From Paraburkholderia podalyriae (GTDB lineage Bacteria > Pseudomonadota > Gammaproteobacteria > Burkholderiales > Burkholderiaceae), in assembly GCF_014397785.1 (NCBI RefSeq), contig NZ_VZQQ01000011.1, forward strand, positions 62,001-126,000: a stretch of DNA of 64,000 nucleotides. Direction: 5' to 3'. The notes under the pieces are model-generated. The model was not told where the DNA came from. It ran no database searches and saw nothing but the letters and a program-made list of their open reading frames with translations. This document shows, piece after piece, positions 9,441-19,088 of the stretch. The position numbers and the translations under genes are program-made. Numbering within the stretch: the stretch's first letter is position 1; the number at the start of each line of letters is the position of its first letter.

Positions 9441-10048
9441 TCGTGCCTGCTCCTCACCAATCGCGACACCATGTGCGTGGCCATGCCGCGAAAACCGCCC
9501 TGCACGCCACGCCACAAGCGCGGCAGCGCCCACGCCGCGAGCAGCAGGAAGCCTACCATCAGGACCAGAAATACGAGCGGCACGAACAGCGCAAGCAGTA
9601 CCCCGCCGAACACGAGGCCGTCCTCGGCGGTCGACGTGACAACATTCGACACCGGCTCCGGCGACAGATTGATCAGCGCGCGGGTGCCTGCCTTCGCGAG
9701 ATGCGCGGTACCGGCGAGCGTGCCGCCCGCAAGCGCCGCAACGCTCAGCAGCGCCGGATCGGTGTGGCCGAGCGCGCCGGCGGCCAGCACGGCGCCGGCC
9801 GGAATGCGGATGAAGGTGTGGATCGCGTCCCACAGTGAATCGAACGCGGGGATCTTGTCGGCGAGGAATTCGGCCAGCGTCAGCACGGCCGCCGCGCCGA
9901 TAACCCATGGCGATGACAGTGCGGACAACGTGTCCGGCAAGTGAATCAGGCCAAGACGTGCGAACACGCCGGCCAGCAGGACCGTCAGATAGAGGCGCAG
10001 ACCGCTGCCCCATGAAAGGCCCGCTGCAAGCGAAAGTGATTCAAGCAT
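9437..10048 (-). CDS. DUF4126 domain membrane protein
   Basis: 203-residue hydrophobic protein matching the DUF4126 family of unknown function. It begins MLESLSLAAGLSWGSGLRLY, which is typical for the family, and contains five or six predicted membrane segments, including TSTAEDGLVFGGVLLALFVP and a C-terminal hydrophobic pair. The ATG at 10048 is preferred over upstream in-frame codons because the family homology starts there. Its stop overlaps the TTG start of the permease, so the two proteins are probably made together and may act together. Confidence 0.83.
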   Translation of the reverse strand: MLESLSLAAGLSWGSGLRLYLTVLLAGVFARLGLIHLPDTLSALSSPWVIGAAAVLTLAEFLADKIPAFDSLWDAIHTFIRIPAGAVLAAGALGHTDPALLSVAALAGGTLAGTAHLAKAGTRALINLSPEPVSNVVTSTAEDGLVFGGVLLALFVPLVFLVLMVGFLLLAAWALPRLWRGVQGGFRGMATHMVSRLVRSRHD

Positions 10049-10141
10049 GGCCGCCTCCACGCGCTTTGTGCATGCCGGGCGCCGCGGCGGGAACAAGCGG
10101 GTGTTCCGCGCCAAAGCCGTCAGGCTCGCAAGGCCGGCCGC

Positions 10142-10166
10142 GCCAGCCTGGCCGCGCCAGGCTGGC
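10142..10166. repeat. 10-bp perfect inverted repeat
   Basis: GCCAGCCTGG and CCAGGCTGGC flank a five-base loop (CCGCG). It lies about 100 bases downstream of the gdx stop codon. It has no T-run on either strand, so it is not a classic terminator, although it could block or protect transcript ends. Confidence 0.5.
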
Positions 10167-10194
10167 CGCGGGCAATCTCAAGGTCGTCCGTCTC

Positions 10195-10200
10195 ATTATA
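10195..10200 (-). promoter_or_regulatory. Candidate -10 element for the DUF4126-permease operon
   Basis: On the minus strand this reads TATAAT, about 147 bases before the DUF4126 start. No good -35 box is seen at the expected distance. A five-base inverted repeat (ATTAT and ATAAT) surrounds it and may be an operator. Confidence 0.3.
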
Positions 10201-10267
10201 GTCACGATAATTCGCAGAACGCAGAGCGGCGAAGCCTCGCTGTGGCTTGCAGGCAATGGCCGCCGGG

Positions 10268-10588
10268 TCAGCGCCCCGAGGACAGCTTCAGTCCGACGAG
10301 GCCGATCACGATCAGCGACGCGCTGGCGACGCGTGCGACCGTCACCGCCTCCCCCATCATCACGACACCGAAGATGAATGCGCCGACCGCGCCGATTCCC
10401 GTCCATACAGCATACGCAGTGCCGAGCGGCAACTGGCGCATTGCCAGCGCGAGCAGCACGAAGCTGCCTAGCGCGGTCACGACCGTGAAGACGGACGGCC
10501 ACAAGCGGGTGAAACCTCCGGAAGTTTTGAGACCGGCCGCCCACGCGACTTCGAGCAAACCGGCGATCAATAGAAGAAACCAGGACAT
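10268..10588 (-). CDS. gdx: Guanidinium exporter (SMR family)
   Basis: 106-residue four-helix small multidrug resistance protein, nearly collinear with E. coli SugE/Gdx, which exports guanidinium in exchange for protons. Diagnostic features are the [12 protein letters not shown] segment with the essential Glu13 in helix 1, and the [14 protein letters not shown] stretch with the Gdx-type residues in helix 3. These separate it from the EmrE drug exporters. The assignment is strongly supported by the guanidine-II riboswitch directly upstream. The ATG at 10588 has GGAG eight bases before it. It lies downstream of kdpE on the same strand. Confidence 0.93.
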   Translation of the reverse strand: MSWFLLLIAGLLEVAWAAGLKTSGGFTRLWPSVFTVVTALGSFVLLALAMRQLPLGTAYAVWTGIGAVGAFIFGVVMMGEAVTVARVASASLIVIGLVGLKLSSGR

Positions 10589-10596
10589 CGAAACAG

Positions 10597-10653
10597 CTCC
10601 ATGAAAAATGGGGCCGTCCCCGATGATCGATGCAAGCGTAAGGTCGTCCTTAC
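10597..10653 (-). promoter_or_regulatory. Guanidine-II (mini-ykkC) riboswitch controlling gdx
   Basis: On the minus strand two hairpins occur before gdx. The first, at 10653-10638, has a six-base-pair stem GTAAGG/CCTTAC and the loop ACGA. The second, at 10621-10610, has a GGGG/CCCC stem and the loop ACGG. Two short hairpins with ACGR tetraloops, joined by a short linker (here 16 bases) and lying just before a ribosome site (GGAG at 10600-10597), are the defining layout of this riboswitch class, which binds guanidinium and turns on translation. A TATCAT at 10667-10662 would start the transcript almost exactly at the first hairpin. Confidence 0.88.
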
Positions 10654-10691
10654 TTCAGGAAATGATAACCGGTGCGGCATAGTGGCCGGGC

Positions 10692-11390
10692 TCACACCGC
10701 GCCCACCAGCCGATACCCGACGCCCGTCTCCGTGACGATATGCTCGGGCTGCGCCGGATCGCGCTCGAGCTTGCCGCGCAGGTGCGCCATGTAGATGCGC
10801 AAATAGTGATGACTCTCGACATGCGACGGCCCCCACACGTCGCGCAGCAACTGCCGGTGTGTAAGCACGCGGCCGGCGTGGCGCACGAGCGTCGCGAGCA
10901 GCCGATATTCGATCGGCGTCAGATGGATCGCGGCGCCGTCGCGCGTGACCTGGCGCAGCGCGAGGTCGACGGTGACCGCGCCGAAGCGCACCTGCGGTGA
11001 TTCGTTCGCGCCGCCGTGATTGCGCCGCCGCAGATGCGCGCGGATCCGGGCGAGCAACTCGGACACGCCGAACGGCTTGGTCAGGTAGTCGTCGGCGCCG
11101 GCGTCGAGCGCGGCGACCTTTTCGCTTTCCTGGGTGCGTGCCGACAGCACGATCACCGGCAGCTCGCTCCAGCCGCGCAACTCGCGGATCACGTCGAGGC
11201 CGTCGGTGTCGGGCAGGCCGAGATCGACGATCACGAGGTCGGGCTTGCGCGTCGCCGCTTCGACGAGCCCCTGCTTGCCGGTCTCGGCGTCGTACACGGC
11301 GATGCCCTCGCCTTCGAGCGCGGTGCGCACGAAGCGGCGAATCTGCTTCTCGTCTTCGATCAGAACGACTGTGATGCTCGGGTCACTCAT
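10692..11390 (-). CDS. kdpE: KdpE response regulator
   Basis: 232-residue OmpR-family response regulator that activates kdpFABC when phosphorylated by KdpD. The receiver domain spans about 1-120, with the acidic pair in IEDEK, the phospho-acceptor Asp in VIVDLGLPD and the conserved Lys in DDYLTKPF. The winged-helix DNA-binding domain occupies about 135-230, ending VETGVGYRLV. The start overlaps the end of kdpD by eight bases, so the two are translationally coupled. Confidence 0.95.
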   Translation of the reverse strand: MSDPSITVVLIEDEKQIRRFVRTALEGEGIAVYDAETGKQGLVEAATRKPDLVIVDLGLPDTDGLDVIRELRGWSELPVIVLSARTQESEKVAALDAGADDYLTKPFGVSELLARIRAHLRRRNHGGANESPQVRFGAVTVDLALRQVTRDGAAIHLTPIEYRLLATLVRHAGRVLTHRQLLRDVWGPSHVESHHYLRIYMAHLRGKLERDPAQPEHIVTETGVGYRLVGAV

Positions 11391-14217
11391 GGGCGGGTCG
11401 GGTGAGCGGGTTGAGGTCGGCGGCGGTGTCGGTGGCGGCGCCCTCGTCTTCGAGCGGATCGGGTGCATCGGGCGGCGTCTTGACCGGCAGCGTGAACCAG
11501 AAGCGCGCGCCCTCGACGTGGCCGTTCGCGGCAATCCGGTTGAGCGCGCCGATTGTACCGCCGTGCGCCTCGACGATCGCGCGGCAGATCGCGAGCCCAA
11601 GGCCGATCCCCGGTTGCGCCGACTCCTTCTCGCCGCGCGTGAACTTCTCGAACACGCGCGCTTCCATGCCGGCGGGCAGGCCCGGGCCGTTGTCATCGAT
11701 CGTGATGCGCACGAACGACGCGCCGTCCGCGTCGATCTGCTGCGCGCCGATCGCGAGCGGCGTGCCGGACGGGGTGTACTTGGCCGCGTTCTCGAACAGG
11801 TTCGAGAACAGCCGCTCCATCAGCACCGCGTCGAGGTGCAAGAGCGGCAGATCGGCGGGCAGCGTGACCTGTACCGGATGGTCCGCGAGCACGCGCCTGC
11901 AAGCGCGCAGCGCGGCGCCGACGGTTTCCTCGAGCAGCGTCCATTGCTGGTTCAGTTGCAGGCTGCCGGCCTGCAAGCGCGCCATGTCGAGCAGGTTCGT
12001 GACGATGCCGGTCATGCGCAGCGCTTCTTCGTGGATTGCATCGACGAGTTCGTCGCTGCGCTCCTCCTCGCCCGCCGACCTCTGCTGCCGCCCCTGCGCG
12101 AGCATCGACGAAAAGCCGACGATCGTCGTCAGCGGCGTACGCAGATCGTGTGAAATCGCCGACAGCAGCGAATTGCGCAGCCGCTCCGACTCCATGTTGA
12201 CGAGCGCATCGCGCGCGATATCGACGTAGTGCACACGTTCGAGTGCGAGCGCGATCTGCGCGGCGAACGCATCGAGCATGCGCCGCTGCTCGGGCACGGT
12301 CAGCTCGCGCTCGTCACGCACGACGACCGCGAGCACGCCGCGCGTGCGCATCGGCGCCTTCAGCGGCAGATACAGCGCCGCGGCGGCCGGCAAGGTGTCG
12401 GTGCCGTGGCCTGCCGGCTTCTGCTGATCGTAAACCCACTGGCCGACGTCGAGATCGAGCGCGTCGCCTTCGAGCGTGATCGCCGCATCGGGGTCCTCGA
12501 TCTTCTGTTTGACCTGATCGGCGCTGTCGGGCAGCAGAATCGCGACGCGCGCGCCGAACACCTCGCTCACGTGCCGGCTGCCGATCCCGACGATCTGCTC
12601 GGTGGTCAGCGCCGCGGCCAACTCGCGCGCCATTTCGTACATCGCGCCGGTGCGCTGCTCGCGGTGTCGCGCGACGCTCGCCTCGCGGCGCAGGCTCGCA
12701 GTCAGATTGCTGATCACGAGCGACGTCAGCAGCATGCCGAAGAACGTCAGTAAGTACTGCGTATCGGCGACCGACAGCGACAGGCGCGGCGGCACGAAGA
12801 AGAAATCGAACGCGGTGACGCTCGCGAACGACAGCACGACACCCGGCCCGCGCCCGAGTTTCACCGCCGTGAAGATCACGCCGAGCAGATACAACATCAC
12901 GAGGTTGGTCAGATCGATGCGATCGATCAGCTGGCTCGACAGCAGCGTGATCGCCGTGCCGATCGCGAGCGCGAGCGCGTAGGCGCGCGGCGGTGAACGA
13001 CGCTCGCGCGCCGCGCTCAACGCCTCGCGCCACGCGTTCGCGGTCGTGTTCAGCAGACGCCGCTGCTCGCCGCCGCCGCGCTCCGACGACACACGAATCA
13101 GCGTGAGATCGAGATCGCCGCTCTTCTCGGCGATGCGCTCGCCAACCGGCCGACGCAGCCAGCGGCTGATGCCGGTGCGCGACGACGCGCCCGCCACCAG
13201 CTTCGACACGTTGCGCGCCTGCGCATATCCGATCAGCGCGTCGAGCGCATCGGTGGCGGCGAGCGTCGCGGTTTCGGCGCCGAGCTCGCCGGCGAGCTTC
13301 AGCGCGTTCAACGTGCGTTCGCGGCGCGCGTCGGGTAGACGCTGCAACGCGGGCGTTTCGACATAGACCGCGAGCCAGTCGGCTTTCAGGCTAGCGGCGA
13401 GGCGCGCCGCCGAGCGCACCAGCGCCGGCGCCTCCGGACCGGGACCCACGCACACCAGCAACCGCTCGCGCGCCTGCCAGATACGCTGGATCGAACGATC
13501 GGCGCGGTACTCGCGCATCTGCGCGTCGACACGATCGGCAGTGCGGCGCAGCGCGAGTTCGCGCAGCGCGATCAGGTTGCCCTTGCGAAAGAAGTTGCGC
13601 ACCGCGCGCTCTGCCTGCTGCGCCATGTACACCTTGCCGTCGCGCATGCGGTCGAGCAGTTCCTCGGCCGACAGATCGACGAGCGTGACTTCGTCGGCAT
13701 GGTCGAACACGCGATCGGGGACCGTCTCCCACACGCGGATGCCGGTGATCTGGCCGATCACATCGTTCAGGCTCTCAAGGTGCTGCACGTTGACGGTCGT
13801 ATAAACGTCGATGCCCGCATCGAGCAGTTCGTAGACGTCCTGCCAGCGCTTCAGATGGCGCGCGCCCTGCACGTTCGAATGCGCGAGTTCGTCGACGAGG
13901 ATCAGTTGCGGCTTGCGCGCGAGCGCGGCGTCGAGATCGAATTCGCCGAGCTTGCGGCCGCGATACTCGATATGCGCGAGCGGCAGCACGTCGAGTCCCG
14001 CGAGCAGCGCGGCGGTTTCGCCGCGCCCGTGTGTTTCGGCGATGCCGACCAGCACGTCGATGCCTTCCTCCTCGCGGCGGCGCGCGGCCTGCAGCATCGC
14101 ATAGGTCTTGCCGACGCCGGCCGACGCGCCGAAGAAAATTTTCAGCCGGCCGCGCTGACGTTTTTCTTCGTCGCGCTGCAGCTTGTCGAGCAGTTCGTCA
14201 GGATCGGGGCGGTTCAT
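11383..14217 (-). CDS. kdpD: KdpD osmosensitive potassium sensor histidine kinase
   Basis: 944-residue inner-membrane sensor that phosphorylates KdpE at low potassium. Domains in order: N-terminal KdpD domain with a Walker-type GASAGVGKT near residue 30, a universal-stress-protein-like domain, a four-helix DUF4118 membrane region (about residues 435-535), a GAF-like domain, then a HisKA domain with the phospho-acceptor His in SAISHDLRTPL and a HATPase domain ending in GIGLGLAICRAIVEAHGG. The ATG at 14217 matches the start of the KdpD domain; an in-frame ATG at 14259 is possible but adds only 14 residues. It lies 149 bp after kdpC. Confidence 0.95.
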   Translation of the reverse strand: MNRPDPDELLDKLQRDEEKRQRGRLKIFFGASAGVGKTYAMLQAARRREEEGIDVLVGIAETHGRGETAALLAGLDVLPLAHIEYRGRKLGEFDLDAALARKPQLILVDELAHSNVQGARHLKRWQDVYELLDAGIDVYTTVNVQHLESLNDVIGQITGIRVWETVPDRVFDHADEVTLVDLSAEELLDRMRDGKVYMAQQAERAVRNFFRKGNLIALRELALRRTADRVDAQMREYRADRSIQRIWQARERLLVCVGPGPEAPALVRSAARLAASLKADWLAVYVETPALQRLPDARRERTLNALKLAGELGAETATLAATDALDALIGYAQARNVSKLVAGASSRTGISRWLRRPVGERIAEKSGDLDLTLIRVSSERGGGEQRRLLNTTANAWREALSAARERRSPPRAYALALAIGTAITLLSSQLIDRIDLTNLVMLYLLGVIFTAVKLGRGPGVVLSFASVTAFDFFFVPPRLSLSVADTQYLLTFFGMLLTSLVISNLTASLRREASVARHREQRTGAMYEMARELAAALTTEQIVGIGSRHVSEVFGARVAILLPDSADQVKQKIEDPDAAITLEGDALDLDVGQWVYDQQKPAGHGTDTLPAAAALYLPLKAPMRTRGVLAVVVRDERELTVPEQRRMLDAFAAQIALALERVHYVDIARDALVNMESERLRNSLLSAISHDLRTPLTTIVGFSSMLAQGRQQRSAGEEERSDELVDAIHEEALRMTGIVTNLLDMARLQAGSLQLNQQWTLLEETVGAALRACRRVLADHPVQVTLPADLPLLHLDAVLMERLFSNLFENAAKYTPSGTPLAIGAQQIDADGASFVRITIDDNGPGLPAGMEARVFEKFTRGEKESAQPGIGLGLAICRAIVEAHGGTIGALNRIAANGHVEGARFWFTLPVKTPPDAPDPLEDEGAATDTAADLNPLTRPAHE

Positions 14218-14366
14218 GCTCAGTGGTTTTGATCGTCGTGTGAGCGGCGGTGTCTGCATGGTGGCACGGCGCGCGCCGGCCCGCAAATGGCGGCGCGGCG
14301 CCACGCGGACGCCGCTGAGTTATCGATGAACCGCAAGGGCGGCCGGGTTGCCGTTGCGTTTGGGTG

Positions 14367-14945
14367 TCAACCGCGCTTCATTTCATCGAGCGCGAGATTG
14401 AGCTTCAGCACGTTCACGCGTGGCTCGCCGAGCACGCCGAACTGACGCCCCGTCGTATAGCGCTCGACGAGCGCCTGCACGTCGTTCGACGCGAGGTGAC
14501 GCGCCTGCGCGACACGCTCGACCTGATACGCGGCCGCGGCCGGGCTGATCTCCGGATCGAGGCCGCTGCCCGACGACGTGACCAGATCGACCGGCACCGG
14601 CTTCGACATGTCGGTGCCCGCCGCCTTCAGCGCGGCGAGACGGCCCTTGATCTCGTCGAGCAGCGCCGGATTGTTCGGTCCGAGGTTCGAGCCGCCCGAG
14701 TTCTGCGGGTTGTACGGCATCGGGCTCGTCGCCGACAGCCGGCCCCAGAAGTACTGCGGCGCGTCGAACTGCTGGCCGATCAGCTGCGAGCCGACCACCT
14801 TGCCGTTCTGCTCGATCAGGCTGCCGTTGGCCTGTTGGTGGAAGGCCGCCTGGCCGAACGCGGTCATCACGGCGGGATAAGCGAGTCCGGTGATCGCGCT
14901 CAGCACCGCGAAGATCACGATCAACGGACGGAACAGATTTTTCAT
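14367..14945 (-). CDS. kdpC: Potassium-transporting ATPase subunit C
   Basis: 192-residue KdpC, a single-span periplasmic subunit that stabilises the KdpFABC complex. It has an N-terminal membrane anchor (about residues 7-28), followed by the conserved [20 protein letters not shown] segment, the [11 protein letters not shown] loop, and the C-terminal [14 protein letters not shown] motif. Length and order are typical. It is the last structural gene of the kdp operon, 58 bp after kdpB. Confidence 0.96.
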   Translation of the reverse strand: MKNLFRPLIVIFAVLSAITGLAYPAVMTAFGQAAFHQQANGSLIEQNGKVVGSQLIGQQFDAPQYFWGRLSATSPMPYNPQNSGGSNLGPNNPALLDEIKGRLAALKAAGTDMSKPVPVDLVTSSGSGLDPEISPAAAAYQVERVAQARHLASNDVQALVERYTTGRQFGVLGEPRVNVLKLNLALDEMKRG

Positions 14946-15003
14946 GATGGGTCTCTTTCCCTTTTCATCACTGCAGGTTACTTCGTAGCGACGCGGTTCG
15001 CGC

Positions 15004-17115
15004 TCAAACCCAATCGAACGCGGCCAGCACCATATCGATCAGCTTGATGCCGATGAACGGCACGATGATCCCGCCGAGGCCATAGATCAGCAGATTGCGG
15101 CGCAGCAGGATCGCCGCGCCGAGCGCGCGATAGCGCACGCCCTTCAGCGCGAGTGGAATCAGCAGCACGATGATCAGCGCGTTGAAGATCACCGCGGACA
15201 TGATCGCCGAGGTCGGCGTCGCCAGATGCATCACGTTCAGCGCATTGAGCGCCGGATACGTCGATGCGAACGCGGCCGGAACGATCGCGAAGTACTTGGC
15301 GACGTCGTTGGCGATCGAGAACGTGGTCAGCGAACCGCGCGTCATCAGCATCTGTTTGCCGATCTCGACGATCTCGATCAGCTTGGTCGGATTCGAATCG
15401 AGGTCGACCATATTGCCCGCCTCTTTCGCCGCTTGCGTGCCGGTGTTCATCGCGACCGCGACGTCGGCCTGCGCAAGCGCGGGCGCGTCGTTGGTGCCGT
15501 CGCCGGTCATCGCGACGAGACGCCCTTCAGCCTGGTGCGCGCGAATCGTCGCGAGCTTGGTTTCGGGCGTTGCTTCGGCGAGGAAGTCGTCGACACCCGC
15601 TTCGGCCGCGATCGCGGCGGCGGTCAGGCGGTTATCGCCCGTCACCATGATGGTCTTGATGCCCATCTTGCGCAGCTCGGCGAAGCGCTCTTTGATGCCG
15701 CCCTTCACGACGTCCTTCAGCTCGATCACGCCGAGCACGCGCGCGCCCTGCTCGCCCTTCTCGGCGACCACGAGCGGCGTGCTGCCGCGTCGCGCGACAT
15801 CGGCGACCGCGTTGCTGACTTCGTTCGGGAAACGGCCGCCGTGCGCTTCGACGTAGTGCTTGACCGCATCGGCCGCGCCCTTGCGGATTTCGCGGCGGGG
15901 CGTCCCGGAAGAAGTCCCCTGGGGGGACAGATCGACGCCGCTCATGCGAGTCTGCGCGGTGAACGCGAGAAACACCGCGTGCAGCGAGGCCATGTCGCGC
16001 TGACGGATGTTGAAGCGCTGCTTCGCGAGCACGACGATGCTGCGGCCTTCCGGCGTTTCGTCGGCCAGCGACGACAACTGCGCGGCATCGGCAAGCGCCT
16101 CTTCGCTCAGACCCGGCGCGGGCAGGAACTGCGACGCCTGGCGATTGCCGAGCGTGATCGTGCCGGTCTTGTCGAGCAGCAGCACGTCGACGTCGCCGGC
16201 CGCTTCAACGGCGCGGCCCGAGGTCGCGATCACGTTCGCCTGCATCATGCGGCTCATGCCGGCCACGCCGATTGCCGACAACAAGCCACCGATCGTCGTC
16301 GGGATCAGGCACACGAGCAGCGCGGCGAGCGCGGTGATCGTCACGACGTGACCGGCCTTCGCCGCTTCGACGGAGAACATCGAGAACGGCAGCAGCGTCG
16401 CGGTGGCGAGCAGCATCACGATGGTCAGCGCGACCAGCAGGATGGTCAGCGCGATTTCGTTCGGCGTCTTCTGACGCTTCGCGCCTTCGACCATCGCGAT
16501 CATGCGGTCGAGAAACGCCTCGCCCGGATTCGCCGTGACGCGCACGACGATCCAGTCCGACAGCACCCGCGTGCCGCCCGTCACCGACGAAAAGTCACCA
16601 CCCGACTCGCGGATCACCGGCGCCGACTCACCGGTGATCGCCGATTCGTCGACCGACGCGACGCCGTCGATCACTTCGCCATCGGCCGGAATCACGTCAC
16701 CGGTCTCGACCAGCACGACGTCGCCTTTGCGCAGATCGGTCGCGGTTGTGATGCGAATTGGCGACTTCGGATGCGGCTCGTTGAGCTTCTTGGCCATCAC
16801 GTCTTTCTTCGCGCTGCGCAGCGACGCGGCCTGCGCTTTCGAGCGGCCTTCGGCGATCGCCTCCGCGAAGTTCGCGAACAGCACCGTGAACCACAGCCAC
16901 AGCGTGACCGCGAGAATGAAGCCCGCGGGCGCCTCGGCCTGACCGCCGAGCGCGGCGATCCACAGAATGGTCGTCAGAATGCTGCCGACGTACACGCAGA
17001 ACATCACCGGGTTGCGAAACTGCGTGCGCGGCGTGAGCTTTTTGAAGGAGTCCACGATCGCCGGGCGCAGCAGCGCCGGGTCGAACATGGACCGCGTAGC
17101 GTTATGTTCAGTCAT
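15004..17115 (-). CDS. kdpB: Potassium-transporting ATPase ATP-binding subunit B
   Basis: 703-residue P-type ATPase subunit that hydrolyses ATP to drive potassium uptake through KdpA. The phosphorylated residue is Asp315 in DKTGTIT; the actuator loop TGES is at 161-164; [15 protein letters not shown] marks the hinge; MRKLGIKT-like sequence and seven membrane segments are in the normal order. About eleven extra residues ([11 protein letters not shown], near 397-407) sit in the nucleotide-binding domain compared with E. coli KdpB, encoded by a G+C hairpin. There is a 78-bp gap from kdpA. Confidence 0.96.
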   Translation of the reverse strand: MTEHNATRSMFDPALLRPAIVDSFKKLTPRTQFRNPVMFCVYVGSILTTILWIAALGGQAEAPAGFILAVTLWLWFTVLFANFAEAIAEGRSKAQAASLRSAKKDVMAKKLNEPHPKSPIRITTATDLRKGDVVLVETGDVIPADGEVIDGVASVDESAITGESAPVIRESGGDFSSVTGGTRVLSDWIVVRVTANPGEAFLDRMIAMVEGAKRQKTPNEIALTILLVALTIVMLLATATLLPFSMFSVEAAKAGHVVTITALAALLVCLIPTTIGGLLSAIGVAGMSRMMQANVIATSGRAVEAAGDVDVLLLDKTGTITLGNRQASQFLPAPGLSEEALADAAQLSSLADETPEGRSIVVLAKQRFNIRQRDMASLHAVFLAFTAQTRMSGVDLSPQGTSSGTPRREIRKGAADAVKHYVEAHGGRFPNEVSNAVADVARRGSTPLVVAEKGEQGARVLGVIELKDVVKGGIKERFAELRKMGIKTIMVTGDNRLTAAAIAAEAGVDDFLAEATPETKLATIRAHQAEGRLVAMTGDGTNDAPALAQADVAVAMNTGTQAAKEAGNMVDLDSNPTKLIEIVEIGKQMLMTRGSLTTFSIANDVAKYFAIVPAAFASTYPALNALNVMHLATPTSAIMSAVIFNALIIVLLIPLALKGVRYRALGAAILLRRNLLIYGLGGIIVPFIGIKLIDMVLAAFDWV

Positions 17116-17193
17116 CGAATCCTCGAATATCCGTGTGCGCTTGCTCGGTTTCTGCGCGCAAGCGCCTGTTCGGTCGTTGTTCCCGGCCGCGCG

Positions 17194-18999
17194 TCACTGC
17201 ACGCCGATCATCATCAGATGCTCGACGCCGGGACCGAGCGCGAGCGCCGGGACGTAGGTCAGCGCGCCGACCAGCAGCACCGTGCCGAGCAGCAGCACGA
17301 CGAACAGCGGTCCATGCGTCGGCAGCGTGCCGCCGGTGACGCCGATGCGCTTCTTTCCGGCCAGCGAGCCGGCGATCGCGAGCACCGGCACGATCGTGCC
17401 GAAGCGGCCGAACCACATCGCGATCGCGGTGAGCCAGTTGTAGAACGGCGTATTCACCGACAGACCCGCGAATGCGCTGCCGTTGTTGTTCGCGGCCGAA
17501 CTGAACGCGTAGAGGATTTCGGAGAAGCCATGCGCGCCAGGGTTCGCGATGCCGGCCTTGCCCGCATCGCTGAGCACCGCGATCGAGGTGCCCACGAGCA
17601 CGAGCAGCGGCGTGAGCAGCACGACGATCGAGACCATCTTCATCTCGTAGGCTTCGATCTTCTTGCCGACATACTCAGGAGTACGTCCGATCATCAGACC
17701 CGCGACGAACACCGCGAGCAGCGCGAATACGAGCATGCCGTACATGCCTGAACCGACACCGCCGAAGATCACCTCGCCGAGCTGTATCAACAGCATCGGG
17801 TACAGGCCGCCGATCGGCGTCAACGAATCGTGCGTGTTGGCGACCGCGCCGCACGAAGCCGCCGTCGTCGCGACCGTGAAAATGCCCGACTGCGCGATGC
17901 CGAAGCGCGTTTCCTTGCCTTCCGCATTGCCGCCCGCCTGCAGCGCGTTCGCCGACTGATCGACGTTGAGCGCCGTGAACGCGGGGTTGCCGCTCTGCTC
18001 CGCACTGATTTCACCGAACACGCAGACACCGAACGCGATCGTCATCGCCGCGAGCACGGCCACGCCTTGCCGGCGGTCGCCGATCACGCGGCCGAACACG
18101 AGCGCGAGCGCGGCCGGGATGATCAGGATCGACAAGATCTGCACGAAGTTCGAGAACGGTGTCGGGTTTTCATACGGATGAGCCGAGTTGCCGTTGAAGA
18201 AGCCGCCGCCGTTGGTGCCGAGCATCTTGATCGCTTCCTGCGACGCAACCGGGCCCATCGCGATGGTCTGCGTCTTCACGGGCGTGTCGACCGTCACCGG
18301 ATTGCCCTTCGCGTCCTTGACCGGATTGCCTTGCGCGTCGAGCTTCGGCGCGGCGTACGTGGTGGCCTGCAGCGTTGGTACGTCCTGATACGCCTTGAAG
18401 TTCTGGATCACGCCCTGGCTCATCAGCAGTGCGGCGATGATCGCCGCCATCGGCAGCAGCACGTACATCGTCACGCGCGTGATGTCGACCCAGAAGTTGC
18501 CGATCGTCTGCGCGGTATGACGCGCGAAGCCGCGAATCAGCGCGATCACGACGACGATGCCCGTTGCCGCCGACAGGAAGTTCTGCACGGTCATGCCAAG
18601 CATCTGCGTCAGATAGCTGACCGTTTGCTCGGGCGTGTAGTCCTGCCAGTTCGTGTTGGTGACGAAGCTGACCGCGGTGTTGAACGCGCTGTCGACCGAC
18701 ATCGCGCCGAACTGCTGCGGATTGCCCGGCAGCCAGCCCTGTACGCGCAGCAGCACGTACAGGAACACCACGCCGAGCACATTGAACGCGACCGTGGCGA
18801 TCGCATAGTGCTTCCAGCCCATTTCCTGCGATGGATCGACGCCGGCGATACGGTAAAGCAGCCGTTCGAGCGGCGCGCCGAAGCGCACCACGCGCGAGCT
18901 GCCGTCCATCACGGCGCCGATGTAACTTGCCACCGGCACCGCGGCGGCCAACAGCACGACGATAAAAAGGCTCGCCTGCAGGACATTGTTCGCATTCAT
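17194..18999 (-). CDS. kdpA: Potassium-transporting ATPase potassium-binding subunit A
   Basis: 601-residue channel-like subunit of the SKT superfamily that binds and conducts potassium. The selectivity-filter regions are visible, for example TNGGGFFNGNSAHPYENPT in the second repeat and VSFVTNTNWQDY in the first. About ten membrane segments are present. A Gly/Asn/Pro-rich insert (GNPVKDAKGNPV) near residue 240 makes it longer than the 557-residue E. coli protein. The ATG at 18999 overlaps the kdpF stop in an ATGA junction. Confidence 0.96.
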   Translation of the reverse strand: MNANNVLQASLFIVVLLAAAVPVASYIGAVMDGSSRVVRFGAPLERLLYRIAGVDPSQEMGWKHYAIATVAFNVLGVVFLYVLLRVQGWLPGNPQQFGAMSVDSAFNTAVSFVTNTNWQDYTPEQTVSYLTQMLGMTVQNFLSAATGIVVVIALIRGFARHTAQTIGNFWVDITRVTMYVLLPMAAIIAALLMSQGVIQNFKAYQDVPTLQATTYAAPKLDAQGNPVKDAKGNPVTVDTPVKTQTIAMGPVASQEAIKMLGTNGGGFFNGNSAHPYENPTPFSNFVQILSILIIPAALALVFGRVIGDRRQGVAVLAAMTIAFGVCVFGEISAEQSGNPAFTALNVDQSANALQAGGNAEGKETRFGIAQSGIFTVATTAASCGAVANTHDSLTPIGGLYPMLLIQLGEVIFGGVGSGMYGMLVFALLAVFVAGLMIGRTPEYVGKKIEAYEMKMVSIVVLLTPLLVLVGTSIAVLSDAGKAGIANPGAHGFSEILYAFSSAANNNGSAFAGLSVNTPFYNWLTAIAMWFGRFGTIVPVLAIAGSLAGKKRIGVTGGTLPTHGPLFVVLLLGTVLLVGALTYVPALALGPGVEHLMMIGVQ

Positions 19000-19088
19000 T
19001 CGATGTCCTCCGCGCGCAGCAGCGCATACACGAGATAAATGAACAGCAGCACGGTGGACGCGCCGGCCAGCCACAGCATCCAGGTCAT
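18996..19088 (-). CDS. kdpF: Potassium-transporting ATPase small subunit F
   Basis: 30-residue single-span lipid-like stabiliser of the KdpFABC complex. The hydrophobic core LWLAGASTVLLFIYLVYALL is followed by RAEDIE, the usual short polar tail of KdpF proteins. It overlaps both neighbours by four bases (ATGA): the 37-residue ORF upstream and kdpA downstream. Confidence 0.9.
   Translation of the reverse strand: MTWMLWLAGASTVLLFIYLVYALLRAEDIE

Noticed and set aside
9441..10013. Upstream extension of the permease frame across the DUF4126 gene
   Set aside because: The frame stays open by chance; the added 191 residues are Arg/Gly-rich and overlap a recognised gene in another frame.
15226..17751. 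Long plus-strand frame opposite kdpB and kdpA
   Set aside because: It spans two genuine genes on the other strand, is rich in Arg, Asp and His, and resembles nothing.
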